Below, one piece after another: positions 16,762-26,266 of a stretch of DNA of 64,000 bases. The position numbers and the translations under genes are program-made. Below the pieces are notes generated by a model. That model searched no databases. It saw only the letters and a program-made list of their open reading frames with translations, and was not told where the DNA came from. Numbering within the stretch: position 1 is the first letter of the stretch; each line of letters begins with the position of its first letter. This DNA is from Rugamonas violacea (GTDB lineage: Bacteria; Pseudomonadota; Gammaproteobacteria; Burkholderiales; Burkholderiaceae_D): positions 1-64,000 of the forward strand of contig NZ_JAEMNU010000150.1 in the NCBI RefSeq assembly GCF_016461825.1. The letters run 5' to 3'.

Positions 16762-17307
16762 ATGGCCACGCCCCCCGCATCCGCCGCCACCGCCGCGCCC
16801 GGGCCGGTGTTGCGCAAACGCTGTTTCGACCCGGTGGTCGACCAGCGCACGCGCCTGCTCGTTTTGGGCAGCCTGCCGGGCGACCAGTCGCTGCTGCGCA
16901 ACGAGTACTATGGCAACAAGCAGAATAAATTCTGGGAGCTGCTGGGCGTCGTCATCGACGTTGATCTGCGATCCTTGAACTACGATGCACGCCTTGCCGC
17001 GTTGCTGGAGCATGGCATTGGCCTTTGGGACGTGATCGCGGAAGCCGAACGTGCCGGCAGCCTGGATTCGGCAATCTATAACGCATCGCATAATGCGCTG
17101 GCCGAGCTGGTGGCAACGCTACCGAGTCTGCGCGCCATCGGCTTCAATGGAGGCACTGCGGCGCGCCTTGGTCGAAAGCAGCTGCAAGCTACCGCTACTC
17201 GCCTTTCCCTGATTGATCTGCCGTCATCGAGTCCTGCATATACGATAGGCTTCGAGCCCAAACTGCAAGTGTGGCGCCAACTCTCAAATTACCTGCCCTT
17301 GTCCTAA
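16762..17307 (+). CDS. DNA-deoxyinosine (hypoxanthine) glycosylase, UDG family 6
   Basis: A 181-residue uracil-DNA-glycosylase-superfamily protein. Motif 1 is GSLPGDQSL (36-44) followed by NKQNKFWELL (52-61), and motif 2 is PSSSPAY (154-160). The GS[FL]PGxQSL and [HN]xxNxFW pattern is that of family 6 enzymes, which remove hypoxanthine (deaminated adenine) from DNA in base-excision repair. The asparagine in KQNKFW is the likely catalytic residue. It sits close to recX and recA. The DNA of the C-terminal half is less GC-rich than its neighbours, which could mean different ancestry. Confidence 0.85.
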   Translation: MATPPASAATAAPGPVLRKRCFDPVVDQRTRLLVLGSLPGDQSLLRNEYYGNKQNKFWELLGVVIDVDLRSLNYDARLAALLEHGIGLWDVIAEAERAGSLDSAIYNASHNALAELVATLPSLRAIGFNGGTAARLGRKQLQATATRLSLIDLPSSSPAYTIGFEPKLQVWRQLSNYLPLS

Positions 17308-17433
17308 AATCAGTCCATCGCTCGCGTTTGAATCGATCTTCATAAGAAAAGCATGTGGCACGCCACCGGCGGTCGGCGGTCGGCGTCGGCGGAACTGGCG
17401 GCGCTTATGTCGGCTGAATATCCGGCGCCGTCA

Positions 17434-17892
17434 TTACTCTTCCCCGTCCGGATCGATGCCGCGCAGGGCGGCGTGCACGGCGCGCTGGGAAAAGCCGCGC
17501 TGCATCAGGAAGCGCATCTGTTTGTTGCGCTCCTGCGGGTCGGCCGCCACCGTGCCGAACTTGCGCCGCCACACCTCGCAGGCGCGCGCCGCCTCGCCCT
17601 CGACCAGGCCGGCCTTGAGCTCCTTCAACGCCTCGCCGCCGACGCCGTGGCTTTGCAGCTCGGCAAGAATGCGGCTGTTGCCGAAACGGGCCTCGCGGCG
17701 ATGCACCAAGGACTCGGAAAACCGCTCGGTCGACAGCCAATTGTTCTTCTCAAGGAAGTCGAGCAGGGCCTCGACGTCGTCGCCCTCCTCGGCGTAGCGC
17801 GACAGCTTGCGCGCCAGCTCAAGCCGGCTGTGCTCGCGCATCGACAGATAGCGCAGCGCGCGTCCCTTCAGGCTAAGTTGCGGTGCTGCCAT
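17434..17892 (-). CDS. recX: Regulatory protein RecX
   Basis: A 152-residue all-helical protein that binds RecA filaments and limits their extension. The three-helix tandem repeats are seen as [41 protein letters not shown] and the C-terminal [20 protein letters not shown]. It follows recA on the same strand with a 157-bp gap, as in most proteobacteria, and is probably partly read through from the SOS-regulated recA promoter. Confidence 0.93.
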   Translation of the reverse strand: MAAPQLSLKGRALRYLSMREHSRLELARKLSRYAEEGDDVEALLDFLEKNNWLSTERFSESLVHRREARFGNSRILAELQSHGVGGEALKELKAGLVEGEAARACEVWRRKFGTVAADPQERNKQMRFLMQRGFSQRAVHAALRGIDPDGEE

Positions 17893-17918
17893 AAAACCCT
17901 TTGCGCAATGAGAAAACC

Positions 17919-17966
17919 ACCGGCCCGCAAACGCGGCACGGTGGCTGACTGGTGTGGCGGGCCGGT
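17919..17966 (-). terminator. Inverted repeat between recA and recX
   Basis: ACCGGCCCGC (17919-17928) and GCGGGCCGGT (17957-17966) are perfect 10-bp inverted repeats separated by 28 bases. There is no U tract, so this is an attenuating or mRNA-stability hairpin rather than a clear terminator. Confidence 0.4.
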
Positions 17967-18049
17967 ACCCGCCACCATACTTCAGGGGCCGGCGCGCCTG
18001 CTGGCCACGCCCTCCCCGTCCTGCGATGACAATCCGGCCGGCTGCGGCC

Positions 18050-19147
18050 TTAGTCGACTGCTTTCAGCTTGGCTTCGGCCTTGTCGGCCTTCTCCGGCTT
18101 GTCGGCCTTGTCGGCGGTCAGCGCCGGCAGTTCGCGCACGCCCAGCGACAGGCGCACCTTGTTTTCGATCTCCCAGGCCAGCTGCGGACGCTCCTTGAGG
18201 TAGGCGCGGGCGTTGTCCTTGCCCTGGCCGATGCGTTCGCCGTTGTAGCTGTACCAGGAACCGGACTTCTCGACGATCTTCGCATCCGAACCCAGATCGA
18301 GGATCTCGCCTTCGCGGGAAGTGCCTTCGCCATACAGGATGTCGAAGTGGGCTTCCTTGAACGGCGGCGCGATCTTGTTCTTGACGACCTTGACCTTGGT
18401 TTCGTTACCGATCACCTCGTCGCCCGACTTGATCGAGCCGGTGCGGCGGATGTCCAGGCGCACCGAGGCGTAGAACTTCAGCGCGTTGCCGCCGGTGGTG
18501 GTCTCCGGGCTGCCGAACATGACGCCGATCTTCATGCGGATCTGGTTGATGAAGATGACCAGGGTGTTGGTGCGGTTGATCGAGCCGGTCAGCTTGCGCA
18601 GCGCCTGCGACATCAAGCGGGCCTGCAGGCCGGGCAGCGAATCGCCCATGTCGCCTTCGATCTCGGCGCGCGGCGTCAGCGCCGCCACCGAGTCGATCAC
18701 CACCATGTCGACGCTGCCCGAGCGGACCAGGGCGTCGCAGATTTCCAGCGCCTGTTCACCGGTGTCCGGCTGCGAAATCAGCAGCTCGTGCAGGTTGACG
18801 CCGAGTTTTTGTGCATAGCCGACGTCGAGCGCGTGCTCGGCATCGATGAAGGCGCAGGTGCCGCCCAGCTTTTGCATCTCGGCGATGGTCTGCAGGGTCA
18901 GCGTGGTCTTGCCGGACGACTCGGGACCGTAGATTTCCACCACGCGGCCGCGCGGCAGGCCGCCGACGCCGAGGGCGATGTCCAGGCCGAGCGAGCCGGT
19001 CGAGACGACCTGCACTTCTTCGATCGGGGTGCTGGAGTCCATGCGCATGACGGAACCCTTGCCGAACTGCTTTTCAATCTGGGCCAGCGCGGCGGCCAGC
19101 GCCTTCGCCTTCTCAGATGCGGGTACAACAGCTTTTTTATCGTCCAT
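18050..19147 (-). CDS. recA: Recombinase RecA
   Basis: A 365-residue RecA: DNA-dependent ATPase, strand-exchange protein and LexA co-protease. Walker A is GPESSGKTT (74-82). The L1/L2 regions, [28 protein letters not shown] (landmark), are intact. The C-terminus is a Lys/Ala/Asp-rich tail with [16 protein letters not shown], longer in its repeats than the compact E. coli tail. The promoter contains a full SOS box at 19219-19234. recX follows. Confidence 0.98.
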   Translation of the reverse strand: MDDKKAVVPASEKAKALAAALAQIEKQFGKGSVMRMDSSTPIEEVQVVSTGSLGLDIALGVGGLPRGRVVEIYGPESSGKTTLTLQTIAEMQKLGGTCAFIDAEHALDVGYAQKLGVNLHELLISQPDTGEQALEICDALVRSGSVDMVVIDSVAALTPRAEIEGDMGDSLPGLQARLMSQALRKLTGSINRTNTLVIFINQIRMKIGVMFGSPETTTGGNALKFYASVRLDIRRTGSIKSGDEVIGNETKVKVVKNKIAPPFKEAHFDILYGEGTSREGEILDLGSDAKIVEKSGSWYSYNGERIGQGKDNARAYLKERPQLAWEIENKVRLSLGVRELPALTADKADKPEKADKAEAKLKAVD

Positions 19148-19218
19148 AATATTCTTTCAGCCCGGGTAAGCGCGGTGAATGGGGGAATTGCGAGTCGAAT
19201 TCTTCGTAACAGACGACA

Positions 19219-19234
19219 CTGTATAAAAAAACAG
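19219..19234 (-). promoter_or_regulatory. SOS (LexA) box of recA
   Basis: CTG-TATAAAAAAA-CAG, a perfect CTG-N10-CAG operator 72 bp upstream of the recA start codon. Confidence 0.9.
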
Positions 19235-19293
19235 TGCTTATTGCAAGCAGCATTTTGCGGCGGCCTTGAAATAGCGCAAAAAGGGGGCGGCAG

Positions 19294-19361
19294 AAAACCA
19301 CCCAAGGGCAACGGCCGGGGTCAGACCCAGCGGGTCTGCCCCCAGATCTCGCCGGTGGGGT
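19294..19361. repeat. Family I intergenic palindrome, copy 3
   Basis: Core GGGGTCAGACCC at 19317-19328, spacer AGC, partner GGGTCTGCCCCC at 19332-19343. It lies in the divergent region between recA and the response-regulator gene. The rest of this 308-bp gap holds the recA promoter; nothing else is visible. Confidence 0.8.
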
Positions 19362-19455
19362 CGCTTCGCGGGTCCCGCCAACGCCGCCGTCACAAAAATT
19401 GGCCTCGCGACGGGAAATGCCACACAATGCACACTTACCCCGTCGGATTGCTGCC

Positions 19456-20163
19456 ATGCGTATTTTACTTGCCGAAGATGATAGTGTGCTGGCCGACGGA
19501 CTGACGCGCTCCCTGCGCCAGTCCGGCTACGCCATCGATTGCGTGAAGAACGGCCAGGAGGCCGACACCGCCCTGTCGACCCAGGAGTTCGACCTGCTGA
19601 TCCTCGACCTGGGCCTGCCCAAGATGAGCGGGCTGGAGGTGCTGCGCCGGCTGCGCGCCCGCGCCTCGCTGCTGCCGGTGCTGATCCTGACGGCGGCCGA
19701 CTCGATCGAGCAGCGCGTCAACGGCCTCGACCTGGGCGCCGACGACTACATGGCCAAGCCCTTCGCCCTGTCCGAGCTGGAGGCGCGGGTGCGCGCGCTG
19801 ACCCGCCGCGGCGCCGGCGGCGGCGCCACGGTGATCCGCCACGGCCCGCTGAGCTACGACCAGGTCGGCCGCAGCGCCCACATCAACGAGCAGATGCTCG
19901 ACCTGTCGGCGCGCGAACTGGGCCTGCTGGAAATCCTGCTGGCGCGCAGCGGCCGCCTGGTGTCGAAGGAGCAGCTGGTCGACCACCTGTGCGAATGGGG
20001 CGAGGAGGTCAGCAACAACGCCATCGAAGTGTATGTGCACCGGCTGCGCAAAAAGATCGAGGTGGGCGGCATCCGCATCGTCACCGTGCGCGGCCTCGGC
20101 TACTGCCTGGAGAAATTCAGCGAGGCCGCCAAGGCCGGCGCCGACGCGCCCGAGGCCAAGTGA
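19456..20163 (+). CDS. OmpR-family response regulator
   Basis: A 235-residue two-component regulator. The receiver domain has acidic residues AEDD near residue 6-9, phospho-acceptor D51 (LLILDLGLPKMSG) and K101 (MAKPF). The C-terminal winged helix includes LSARELGLLEILLARSGRLVS (landmark) and VHRLRKKIE. It resembles QseB/TctD-type regulators. The start at 19456 begins the canonical MRILLAEDD. Its stop overlaps the GTG start of the sensor kinase gene by 4 bp, so the pair is co-translated. The likely target is the linked sodium:solute symporter, by position. Confidence 0.93.
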   Translation: MRILLAEDDSVLADGLTRSLRQSGYAIDCVKNGQEADTALSTQEFDLLILDLGLPKMSGLEVLRRLRARASLLPVLILTAADSIEQRVNGLDLGADDYMAKPFALSELEARVRALTRRGAGGGATVIRHGPLSYDQVGRSAHINEQMLDLSARELGLLEILLARSGRLVSKEQLVDHLCEWGEEVSNNAIEVYVHRLRKKIEVGGIRIVTVRGLGYCLEKFSEAAKAGADAPEAK

Positions 20164-21692
20164 GCGGGCGCGAGGCCGCCCAGGCCGGCCCGGCCGGCGC
20201 CGAGTTCGACGGCTACCAGCCGCCCGCCGGCGAGCCGGACGAGGGCATCCAGCACTCGCTGTTCGGCGAGATCCTCGACTGGATGCTGGCGCCGCTGCTG
20301 CTGCTGTGGCCGATGAGCATCGCCATCACCTACCTGGTGGCCAAGACCATCGCCAACCAGCCCTTCGACCACGCCCTGGAGGACAGCGTCACCGTGCTGG
20401 CGCAGCAGGTGCGCGAGGTCGACGGCAAGCTGGTCAAGCGGCTGCCCGGCTCGGCCCGCGACATCCTGCGCGCCGACGACGTCGACAGCGTCTACTTCCA
20501 GATCGCCGACGCCGACGGCGGCCATGTCGACGGCGACCGCGACCTGCCGCGGCCGCAGGACGACGACAACATCCGCGCCGGCGCCGTGCGCTTCCGCAAC
20601 GACAGCATGCACGGCACGCCGGTGCGCGTGGCCTACTCCTACATCGAGCTCGACGGCCGCGGCCTGCCCGACGCCGGCATGGCCCTGGTGCAGGTGGCCG
20701 AGACGCTGGAAAAGCGCGGCAACCTGGCCAACGCCATCATCAAGGGGGTGATCCTGCCGCAGTTCATCGTGCTGCCGGTCGTGCTGGCCTTGGTCTGGTT
20801 CGCCCTGGCGCGCGGCCTGTCGCCGCTGGCCCAGCTGCAGGAGCGCATCCGCGCGCGCCGCTCGGACGACCTGTCGCCGATCGACTCGAAGCAGGTGCCG
20901 GAGGAGATTTCGCCGCTGGTGCGTTCGCTCAACGAGATGCTGGGCCGGCTCTCGCTGTCGATCGACATGCAGAAGCGCTTCATCGCCGACGCCGCCCACC
21001 AGATGAAAACGCCGCTGGCCGGCATGCGCATGCAGTCCGAGCTGGCGCTGCGCCAGACCGACAGCGGCGAAATCCACCGCTCGCTGGAGCAGTTGGCGAA
21101 AAGCTCGCAGGCGGCCACCCGCCTGGTCAACCAGCTGCTGGCGCTGGCGCGGGCGGAGAACCAGCCGCAGGCCGGCACCGCCCTCCTGCCGATCGCCCTG
21201 GCCGAGCTGGCCCGCAACGGCGTGCGGGACTGGGTGCCGAGCTCGTTCAACCAGCGCATCGACCTGGGCTTCGAGCCGCCGCTCGAACAGGTCGACATCG
21301 CCGGCGACCCGACCATGCTGCGCGAGATGCTGAGCAACCTGATCGACAACGCGCTGCGCTACACGCCGGCCGGCGGCAGCGTCACGGTGCGCGTGCGCGC
21401 CGACGCCGAACACGCCATCCTCGAAGTCGAGGACACCGGCCCCGGCATTCCGGCCGCCGAACGGCCCCACGTCTTCGAGCGCTTCTACCGCATCCTCGGC
21501 AGCAACGTCGAAGGCTCCGGCCTGGGCCTGGCCATCGTCCGCGAGATCGCCCAACAGCACGGCGCCGAGGTCGACGTCTACAACAACCCGCGCGCGCCGC
21601 AAGCCAAACTTCCCGGCTGCCTGTTCCGCCTCAGCTTCCCGCTGTTGCCGGCCGCGCCGGCAACAGAAAGCGATCCCGTCCACTATGGATAA
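20160..21692 (+). CDS. Sensor histidine kinase (TctE/QseC-like)
   Basis: A 510-residue inner-membrane kinase starting at GTG 20160. The N-terminal cytosolic leader is about 40 residues, then TM1 (MLAPLLLLWPMSIAITYLVA), a periplasmic domain of about 130 residues of TctE-type, TM2 (ILPQFIVLPVVLALVWFAL), HAMP-like linker, the H-box FIADAAHQMKTPLAGM with H280, and the ATPase boxes NLIDNALRYTP and DTGPGIP, GSGLGLAIV. TctE-type sensors respond to carboxylates. The start is decided by the 4-bp GTGA overlap with the response regulator. The end overlaps the next gene by 8 bp. Confidence 0.92.
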   Translation: MSGREAAQAGPAGAEFDGYQPPAGEPDEGIQHSLFGEILDWMLAPLLLLWPMSIAITYLVAKTIANQPFDHALEDSVTVLAQQVREVDGKLVKRLPGSARDILRADDVDSVYFQIADADGGHVDGDRDLPRPQDDDNIRAGAVRFRNDSMHGTPVRVAYSYIELDGRGLPDAGMALVQVAETLEKRGNLANAIIKGVILPQFIVLPVVLALVWFALARGLSPLAQLQERIRARRSDDLSPIDSKQVPEEISPLVRSLNEMLGRLSLSIDMQKRFIADAAHQMKTPLAGMRMQSELALRQTDSGEIHRSLEQLAKSSQAATRLVNQLLALARAENQPQAGTALLPIALAELARNGVRDWVPSSFNQRIDLGFEPPLEQVDIAGDPTMLREMLSNLIDNALRYTPAGGSVTVRVRADAEHAILEVEDTGPGIPAAERPHVFERFYRILGSNVEGSGLGLAIVREIAQQHGAEVDVYNNPRAPQAKLPGCLFRLSFPLLPAAPATESDPVHYG

Positions 21693-22002
21693 AACCGCCG
21701 CCCCGGCCCCGGCCCAGCCCGCCGCCCGGCAGCGGGCCGAGCGGCTGCGCCTGGCGCGCCACTGGCGGGCCACGCGCCGGCTGTCGCTGCTGCTGTTGCT
21801 GCTGTGGCTGTTCACCGGCTTCGCCGCCGCCTTCTTCGCCCGCGAGCTGGCCGGCCTCAGCCTGTTCGGCTGGCCGCTGTCGTTCTACCTGGCGGCGCAG
21901 GGCGCCTCGCTGGTCTACCTGGCCATCATCGGCGGCTACGCCTGGCGCCTGCGGCGGCTCGACCGCGACTACCGCCACGCCCGCTTCCAGGACGGCGCGT
22001 GA
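21685..22002 (+). CDS. DUF4212 small subunit of a sodium:solute symporter
   Basis: A 105-residue membrane protein with two helices (LSLLLLLLWLFTGFAAAFFA and SFYLAAQGASLVYLAIIGGY) and the LAxxR/HWRATRRLS N-terminal patch typical of DUF4212. Such proteins are encoded just before VC_2705-type symporters and are thought to be an accessory subunit. It overlaps the sensor kinase gene upstream by 8 bp, and its stop overlaps the symporter GTG by 4 bp, indicating tight coupling. Confidence 0.88.
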   Translation: MDKTAAPAPAQPAARQRAERLRLARHWRATRRLSLLLLLLWLFTGFAAAFFARELAGLSLFGWPLSFYLAAQGASLVYLAIIGGYAWRLRRLDRDYRHARFQDGA

Positions 22003-24047
22003 AGGCGGCCCGCTCCCTCTTCCAGCGCCTGCGCGGCTACTACCTGCTGTTCACCGGCGGCTTCGCCTGCTTCCTGGTGGCGCTCGCCGTGCTCGAACAG
22101 GAGGGCATGCCGCGCGTCTGGATCGGCTACCTGTTCATGTTCGCCACCATCGTGCTGTACGCCACCATCGGCGTGCTCAGCCGCACCTCCAACGTGCTCG
22201 AATACTATGTGGCGGGCCGCCGCGTGCCGGCCCTGTTCAACGGCATGGCGACGGCGGCCGACTGGATCTCGGCGGCCAGCTTCATCAGCCTGGCCGGCGG
22301 CCTGTACCTGCACGGCTTCGACGGCCTGGCCTACATCATGGGCTGGACCGGCGGCTACTGCCTGGTGGCGCTGCTGATCGCGCCCTACCTGCGCAAGTTC
22401 GAGCAGTACACCATCCCCGACTTCCTCGCCGCCCGCTACGGCGACGGCGGCGGGCGCGCCGTGCGCAGCCTGGCGGTGGCCGCCACCATCATCGTCTCCT
22501 TCACCTACGTGGTGGCGCAGATCTACGCGGTCGGCCTGATCGCCTCGCGCTTCACCGGCGTCGACTTCTCGGTCGGCATCTTCCTCGGCCTGGCCAGCAT
22601 CCTGGTCTGCTCCTTCCTCGGCGGCATGCGCGCCATCACCTGGACCCAGGTGGCGCAGTACATCATCATCCTGGTGGCGTTTTTGATCCCGGCCGTCTGG
22701 CTGTCGGCCAAGCACGCCGACAACCCGCTGCCCCAGGTCGCCTACGGCAAGCTGCTGCCCAAGCTGGGCGCGCGCGAGGCGGCGCTGGCGGCCGACCCGG
22801 GCGAACAGCAGGTGCGCGCCATCTTCCAGCAGCGCGCCCAGGCCTACGCCGACCAGCTGGCCGGCCTGCCCGCCTCGTGGGATGCCGGCCGCCTGACGGC
22901 CCAGCACCAGCTCGACCGGGTCAAGCAGCGCAACGCCTCGCTGCTGGAGATCCGCGGCGCCGAACGGGCCTTGCTGGCCTATCCGAAGAGTCCCGACGAG
23001 GCGGCCGCCCAGTGGGACCAGGCGCGCCGCTGGAATTTGGCCCGCGCCGCCCCGCTGACGCCGCACGGCCTGCCCTTCCCCGGCGCCGACCGCGCGCAGT
23101 CCGACATCAAGCGCAACAACTTCCTCGCCCTCGCGCTGTGTTTGATGCTGGGCACGGCCGCCCTGCCGCACATCCTGATGCGCTCCTACACCACCGCCTC
23201 GGTGCACGAGACCCGCGTCTCGGTGTTCTGGACCTTGTTCTTCATCCTGCTGGTCTACCTGACCATCCCGGCGCTGGCGGTGCTGGTCAAGTACGACATC
23301 TATTCCGGCCTGGTCGGCAGCGACTTCGCCCACCTGCCCACCTGGGTGTCGTACTGGTCCAACGTCGACAAGTTGACGCCGCTGATCCGCATCGCCGATG
23401 TCAACCACGACGGCATCGTCCAGCTGGCCGAGATCGTCATCGACGGCGACGTGCTGGTGCTGGCCACGCCGGAGATCGCCGGCCTGCCCTACGTGATCTC
23501 CGGCCTGGTCGCCGCCGGCGGCCTGGCGGCGGCGCTGTCGACCGCCGACGGCCTGCTGCTGGCCATCTCCAACGCGCTGTCGCACGACGTCTACTACAAA
23601 ATGGTCGACCCGACCGCCTCGACGCAGAAGCGGGTCACCATCTCCAAGCTGCTGTTGCTGGCGGTGGCCTTCATCGCCGCCTACGCCGCCTCGCAGCGGC
23701 CGGGCGACATCCTGTCGCTGGTCGGCGCCGCCTTCTCGCTGGCCGCCTCGACCCTGTTCCCGGCGCTGGTGCTGGGGGTCTGGTGGAAGCGCGCCAACGG
23801 CCCGGGCGCCATCGCCGGCATGCTGGCCGGCTTCGCCGTCTGCGTCTACTACATGCTGCACAGCCATCCCGTGCTGGGCAGCGGCGCGGCCGGCCAGTGG
23901 TTCCACATCGCGCCGATCTCGGCCGGCATCTTCGGCGTGCCGGCCGGCCTGCTGGCGGCGGCCGTGGTCAGCCTGCTGACGGCGCCGCCGGCGCCGCGCA
24001 TCCAGGCCCTGGTCGACTACGTGCGGGCGCCCGAGCGCGAGGGCTGA
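21999..24047 (+). CDS. Sodium:solute symporter, VC_2705 family (ActP-like)
   Basis: A 682-residue SSS-family importer, probably for a short carboxylate such as acetate. The typical blocks are VLEYYVAGRRVPALFNGMATAADWISAASFISLAGG (start of the core) and VAAGGLAAALSTADGLLLAISNALSHD. It has the large cytosolic insertion (about residues 245-365, charged and coiled-coil-like) of this subfamily. A canonical EF-hand loop, DVNHDGIVQLAE at 23397-23432, lies between core helices. The GTG start at 21999 is set by the 4-bp overlap with the DUF4212 gene. The linked two-component system likely controls it. Confidence 0.9.
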   Translation: MKAARSLFQRLRGYYLLFTGGFACFLVALAVLEQEGMPRVWIGYLFMFATIVLYATIGVLSRTSNVLEYYVAGRRVPALFNGMATAADWISAASFISLAGGLYLHGFDGLAYIMGWTGGYCLVALLIAPYLRKFEQYTIPDFLAARYGDGGGRAVRSLAVAATIIVSFTYVVAQIYAVGLIASRFTGVDFSVGIFLGLASILVCSFLGGMRAITWTQVAQYIIILVAFLIPAVWLSAKHADNPLPQVAYGKLLPKLGAREAALAADPGEQQVRAIFQQRAQAYADQLAGLPASWDAGRLTAQHQLDRVKQRNASLLEIRGAERALLAYPKSPDEAAAQWDQARRWNLARAAPLTPHGLPFPGADRAQSDIKRNNFLALALCLMLGTAALPHILMRSYTTASVHETRVSVFWTLFFILLVYLTIPALAVLVKYDIYSGLVGSDFAHLPTWVSYWSNVDKLTPLIRIADVNHDGIVQLAEIVIDGDVLVLATPEIAGLPYVISGLVAAGGLAAALSTADGLLLAISNALSHDVYYKMVDPTASTQKRVTISKLLLLAVAFIAAYAASQRPGDILSLVGAAFSLAASTLFPALVLGVWWKRANGPGAIAGMLAGFAVCVYYMLHSHPVLGSGAAGQWFHIAPISAGIFGVPAGLLAAAVVSLLTAPPAPRIQALVDYVRAPEREG

Positions 24048-24077
24048 GCCGGCGCCGGCTTGACCGCCGGCGCCGGC
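24048..24077 (+). terminator. GC-rich hairpin after the symporter gene
   Basis: GCCGGCGCCGGC occurs at 24048-24059 and again at 24066-24077; being self-complementary, the two copies can pair around TTGACC. There is no U tract. The sequence after it is AT-rich and presumably carries the promoter of the next gene. Confidence 0.45.
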
Positions 24078-24173
24078 CGTCGACGCCGCCGGTAGCATTT
24101 TCAACTGGCAGATGTTATTCTGTGGAAATTATTTATTTGGCAAAAATAGTAATTAACACAACACGGAGCGAGC

Positions 24174-26258
24174 ATGTCAGCATCCCACCCCATCCTGCGT
24201 GCCGGCTGCCTGGCCGCCGCCATGCTGCTGGCGGGCGCCGCGGCTGCGGCGGACGCCGTCCCGGCCGGCGGCCCGGCCGCCGCCACCACATCGCCGCCGC
24301 CGGCCGCCAGCTTCTTCGAGCGGGCCCGCTTCAGCGCGCCCAAACTATCGCCCAGCGGCAAATTCCTCGCCGCCCGCACCGCCCTGCCCGACGGCCGCCT
24401 GCGCCTGTCCGTGGTGCGGCTGGACGACCTGTCGGTCAAGGTGGTGGCCGCCTTCGGCGACGCCGACGTCGGCTACTTCGACTGGGTCAACGACGAACGC
24501 CTGGTATTTGACGCCACCGACCTGCAGCAAACCGACAGCGACGACCGCACCGCGCCCGGCCTGTTCGCCGTCAACCGCGACGGCAGCGCCCTGCTCCAGC
24601 TGGTCGAGACCGGCTGGGGCGAGCGCGGCACCGGCAGCCATCTGGGCGTCAAGCGGCTCGACTGGGACTACTTCCTGCTGCGCCAGCCGGGCCGGCAGGA
24701 CTCCGATTTCGTCTACGTGCTGCACCCGATCTGGAACGCCGACCATGGCGTGCGCAGCCAGACCCTGTGGCGCCTGAACACCGTCAGCGGCCAGGCCAGC
24801 GCGGTGCCGGCGCCCAGCTTGGGCGAGGTGCAGGACTGGCGGCTCGACCAGCACGGCGAACCGCGCCTGGCCACCACCCTCAAGGACCGGACCGCCACGG
24901 TGCTGCTGCGCGAGGGCGACACATGGCGCAAGCTGAGCCAGTACGACGCCTACTCGGGCGAAGACGGCGGCCGGCACAACTTTACCCCGCTCGGCTTCGG
25001 CCCGGACGGCACGCTGTACGTGGCGGCCAGCGGCGGCCACGACAAGCGCGCGCTGTACCGCTTCGACCTGGGCAAGGGCGAGCTGGATCAGGAACCCCTG
25101 CTGCAGCTCGACGGCTACGACTTCGACGGCGAACTGATCAGCAGCGACGACAAGCTGCTCGGCGCCAGCTACCTGAGCGACGTCCACGGCAGCGCCTGGT
25201 TCGAGCCGCGCATGCGGGCGCTGCAAGCCAGCGTCGACGCCCTGCTGCCCGGCCGCGTCAACCAGCTCGCCACGGCGCGGCGCGGCGACTCGCCGTGGCT
25301 GCTGGTGCACTCCTACTCCGACCGCGAGCCGGGCGACTACGTCCTCTACAACACTGTCAGCCGGCAGCTGACCCGCATCGGCCAGCACCGCGAACACATC
25401 GTGCCGGCGCAGATGGGCCACCAGGTGCTGGTGCGCTACAAGGCCAGGGACGGCCTGGAGATTCCCGCCTGGATCACCTACCCGCGCGACAGCACGCGCA
25501 AGAACCTGCCGCTGGTGATGCTGGTGCACGGCGGCCCCTATGTGCGCGGCAACTCCTGGGGCTGGAATCCGGACGCCCAGTTCCTCGCCTCGCGCGGCTA
25601 CGCGGTGATGGAGCCGGAGTCGCGCGGCAGCACCGGCTTCGGCTATCGCCATTTCCGCGCCGGCTGGAAGCAATGGGGCCTGGCCATGCAGGACGACATC
25701 GCCGACGGCGCCAAATGGGCCGTCGCCCAGGGCATCGCCGCGCCCCAGCGGATCTGCATCGCCGGCGCCAGCTACGGCGGCTACGCCACCTTGATGGGCC
25801 TGGTCAACGACCCGGCGCTGTACCGCTGCGGCGTGGCCTGGGCCGGCGTCACCGACATCCAGCTGCTGTACGACGGCCACTGGAGCGGCGAGTCCGACCT
25901 CGGCGAGGGCTGGAAGCGCTGGGGCATGCCGCGCCTGGTCGGCGACCCGCTCAAGGACGCCGCCCAGCTGGCGGCCACCTCGCCGCTGCGCCAGGCGGCC
26001 CGCATCAAACGGCCGCTGCTGCTGGCCTACGGCGGCGACGACCACCGCGTGCCGCTCTATCACGGCGAAAAATTCTACGCCGCCGTCAAGGCCGGCAACC
26101 CCGGCGTCGAATGGGTCAGCTATCCGAAGGAGGGCCACGGCTGGAAGCTGCTGCCCGACCAGGTCGACTTTTGGAGCCGGGTCGAGAAATTCCTCGACCG
26201 CAACATCGGCCCCGGCGCCGCCACCGCCACCGCCACCGTTACCACCACCCAACAATAA
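24174..26258 (+). CDS. S9 prolyl-oligopeptidase family peptidase, copy 1
   Basis: A 694-residue exported serine peptidase: signal peptide (GCLAAAMLLAGAAAAADA), beta-propeller N-terminal part, and a C-terminal alpha/beta-hydrolase. The triad is S533 (GASYGGYATLMG), D623 (GGDDHRVP) and H655 (EGHGW). Family members cleave short peptides. It is followed 8 bp downstream by a paralogue of almost the same length and domain layout, forming a tandem pair. A Pro/Ala-rich stretch after the signal may tether the enzyme. The last residues are Ala/Thr repeats. Confidence 0.92.
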   Translation: MSASHPILRAGCLAAAMLLAGAAAAADAVPAGGPAAATTSPPPAASFFERARFSAPKLSPSGKFLAARTALPDGRLRLSVVRLDDLSVKVVAAFGDADVGYFDWVNDERLVFDATDLQQTDSDDRTAPGLFAVNRDGSALLQLVETGWGERGTGSHLGVKRLDWDYFLLRQPGRQDSDFVYVLHPIWNADHGVRSQTLWRLNTVSGQASAVPAPSLGEVQDWRLDQHGEPRLATTLKDRTATVLLREGDTWRKLSQYDAYSGEDGGRHNFTPLGFGPDGTLYVAASGGHDKRALYRFDLGKGELDQEPLLQLDGYDFDGELISSDDKLLGASYLSDVHGSAWFEPRMRALQASVDALLPGRVNQLATARRGDSPWLLVHSYSDREPGDYVLYNTVSRQLTRIGQHREHIVPAQMGHQVLVRYKARDGLEIPAWITYPRDSTRKNLPLVMLVHGGPYVRGNSWGWNPDAQFLASRGYAVMEPESRGSTGFGYRHFRAGWKQWGLAMQDDIADGAKWAVAQGIAAPQRICIAGASYGGYATLMGLVNDPALYRCGVAWAGVTDIQLLYDGHWSGESDLGEGWKRWGMPRLVGDPLKDAAQLAATSPLRQAARIKRPLLLAYGGDDHRVPLYHGEKFYAAVKAGNPGVEWVSYPKEGHGWKLLPDQVDFWSRVEKFLDRNIGPGAATATATVTTTQQ

Positions 26259-26266
26259 GAACCGCC

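Noticed and set aside
20033-24511. A 1492-codon plus-strand frame through the kinase and symporter
   Set aside because: Arg/Pro/Ala-rich with no domain; it is a shifted reading of the kinase, DUF4212 and symporter genes, all of which have clear motifs.
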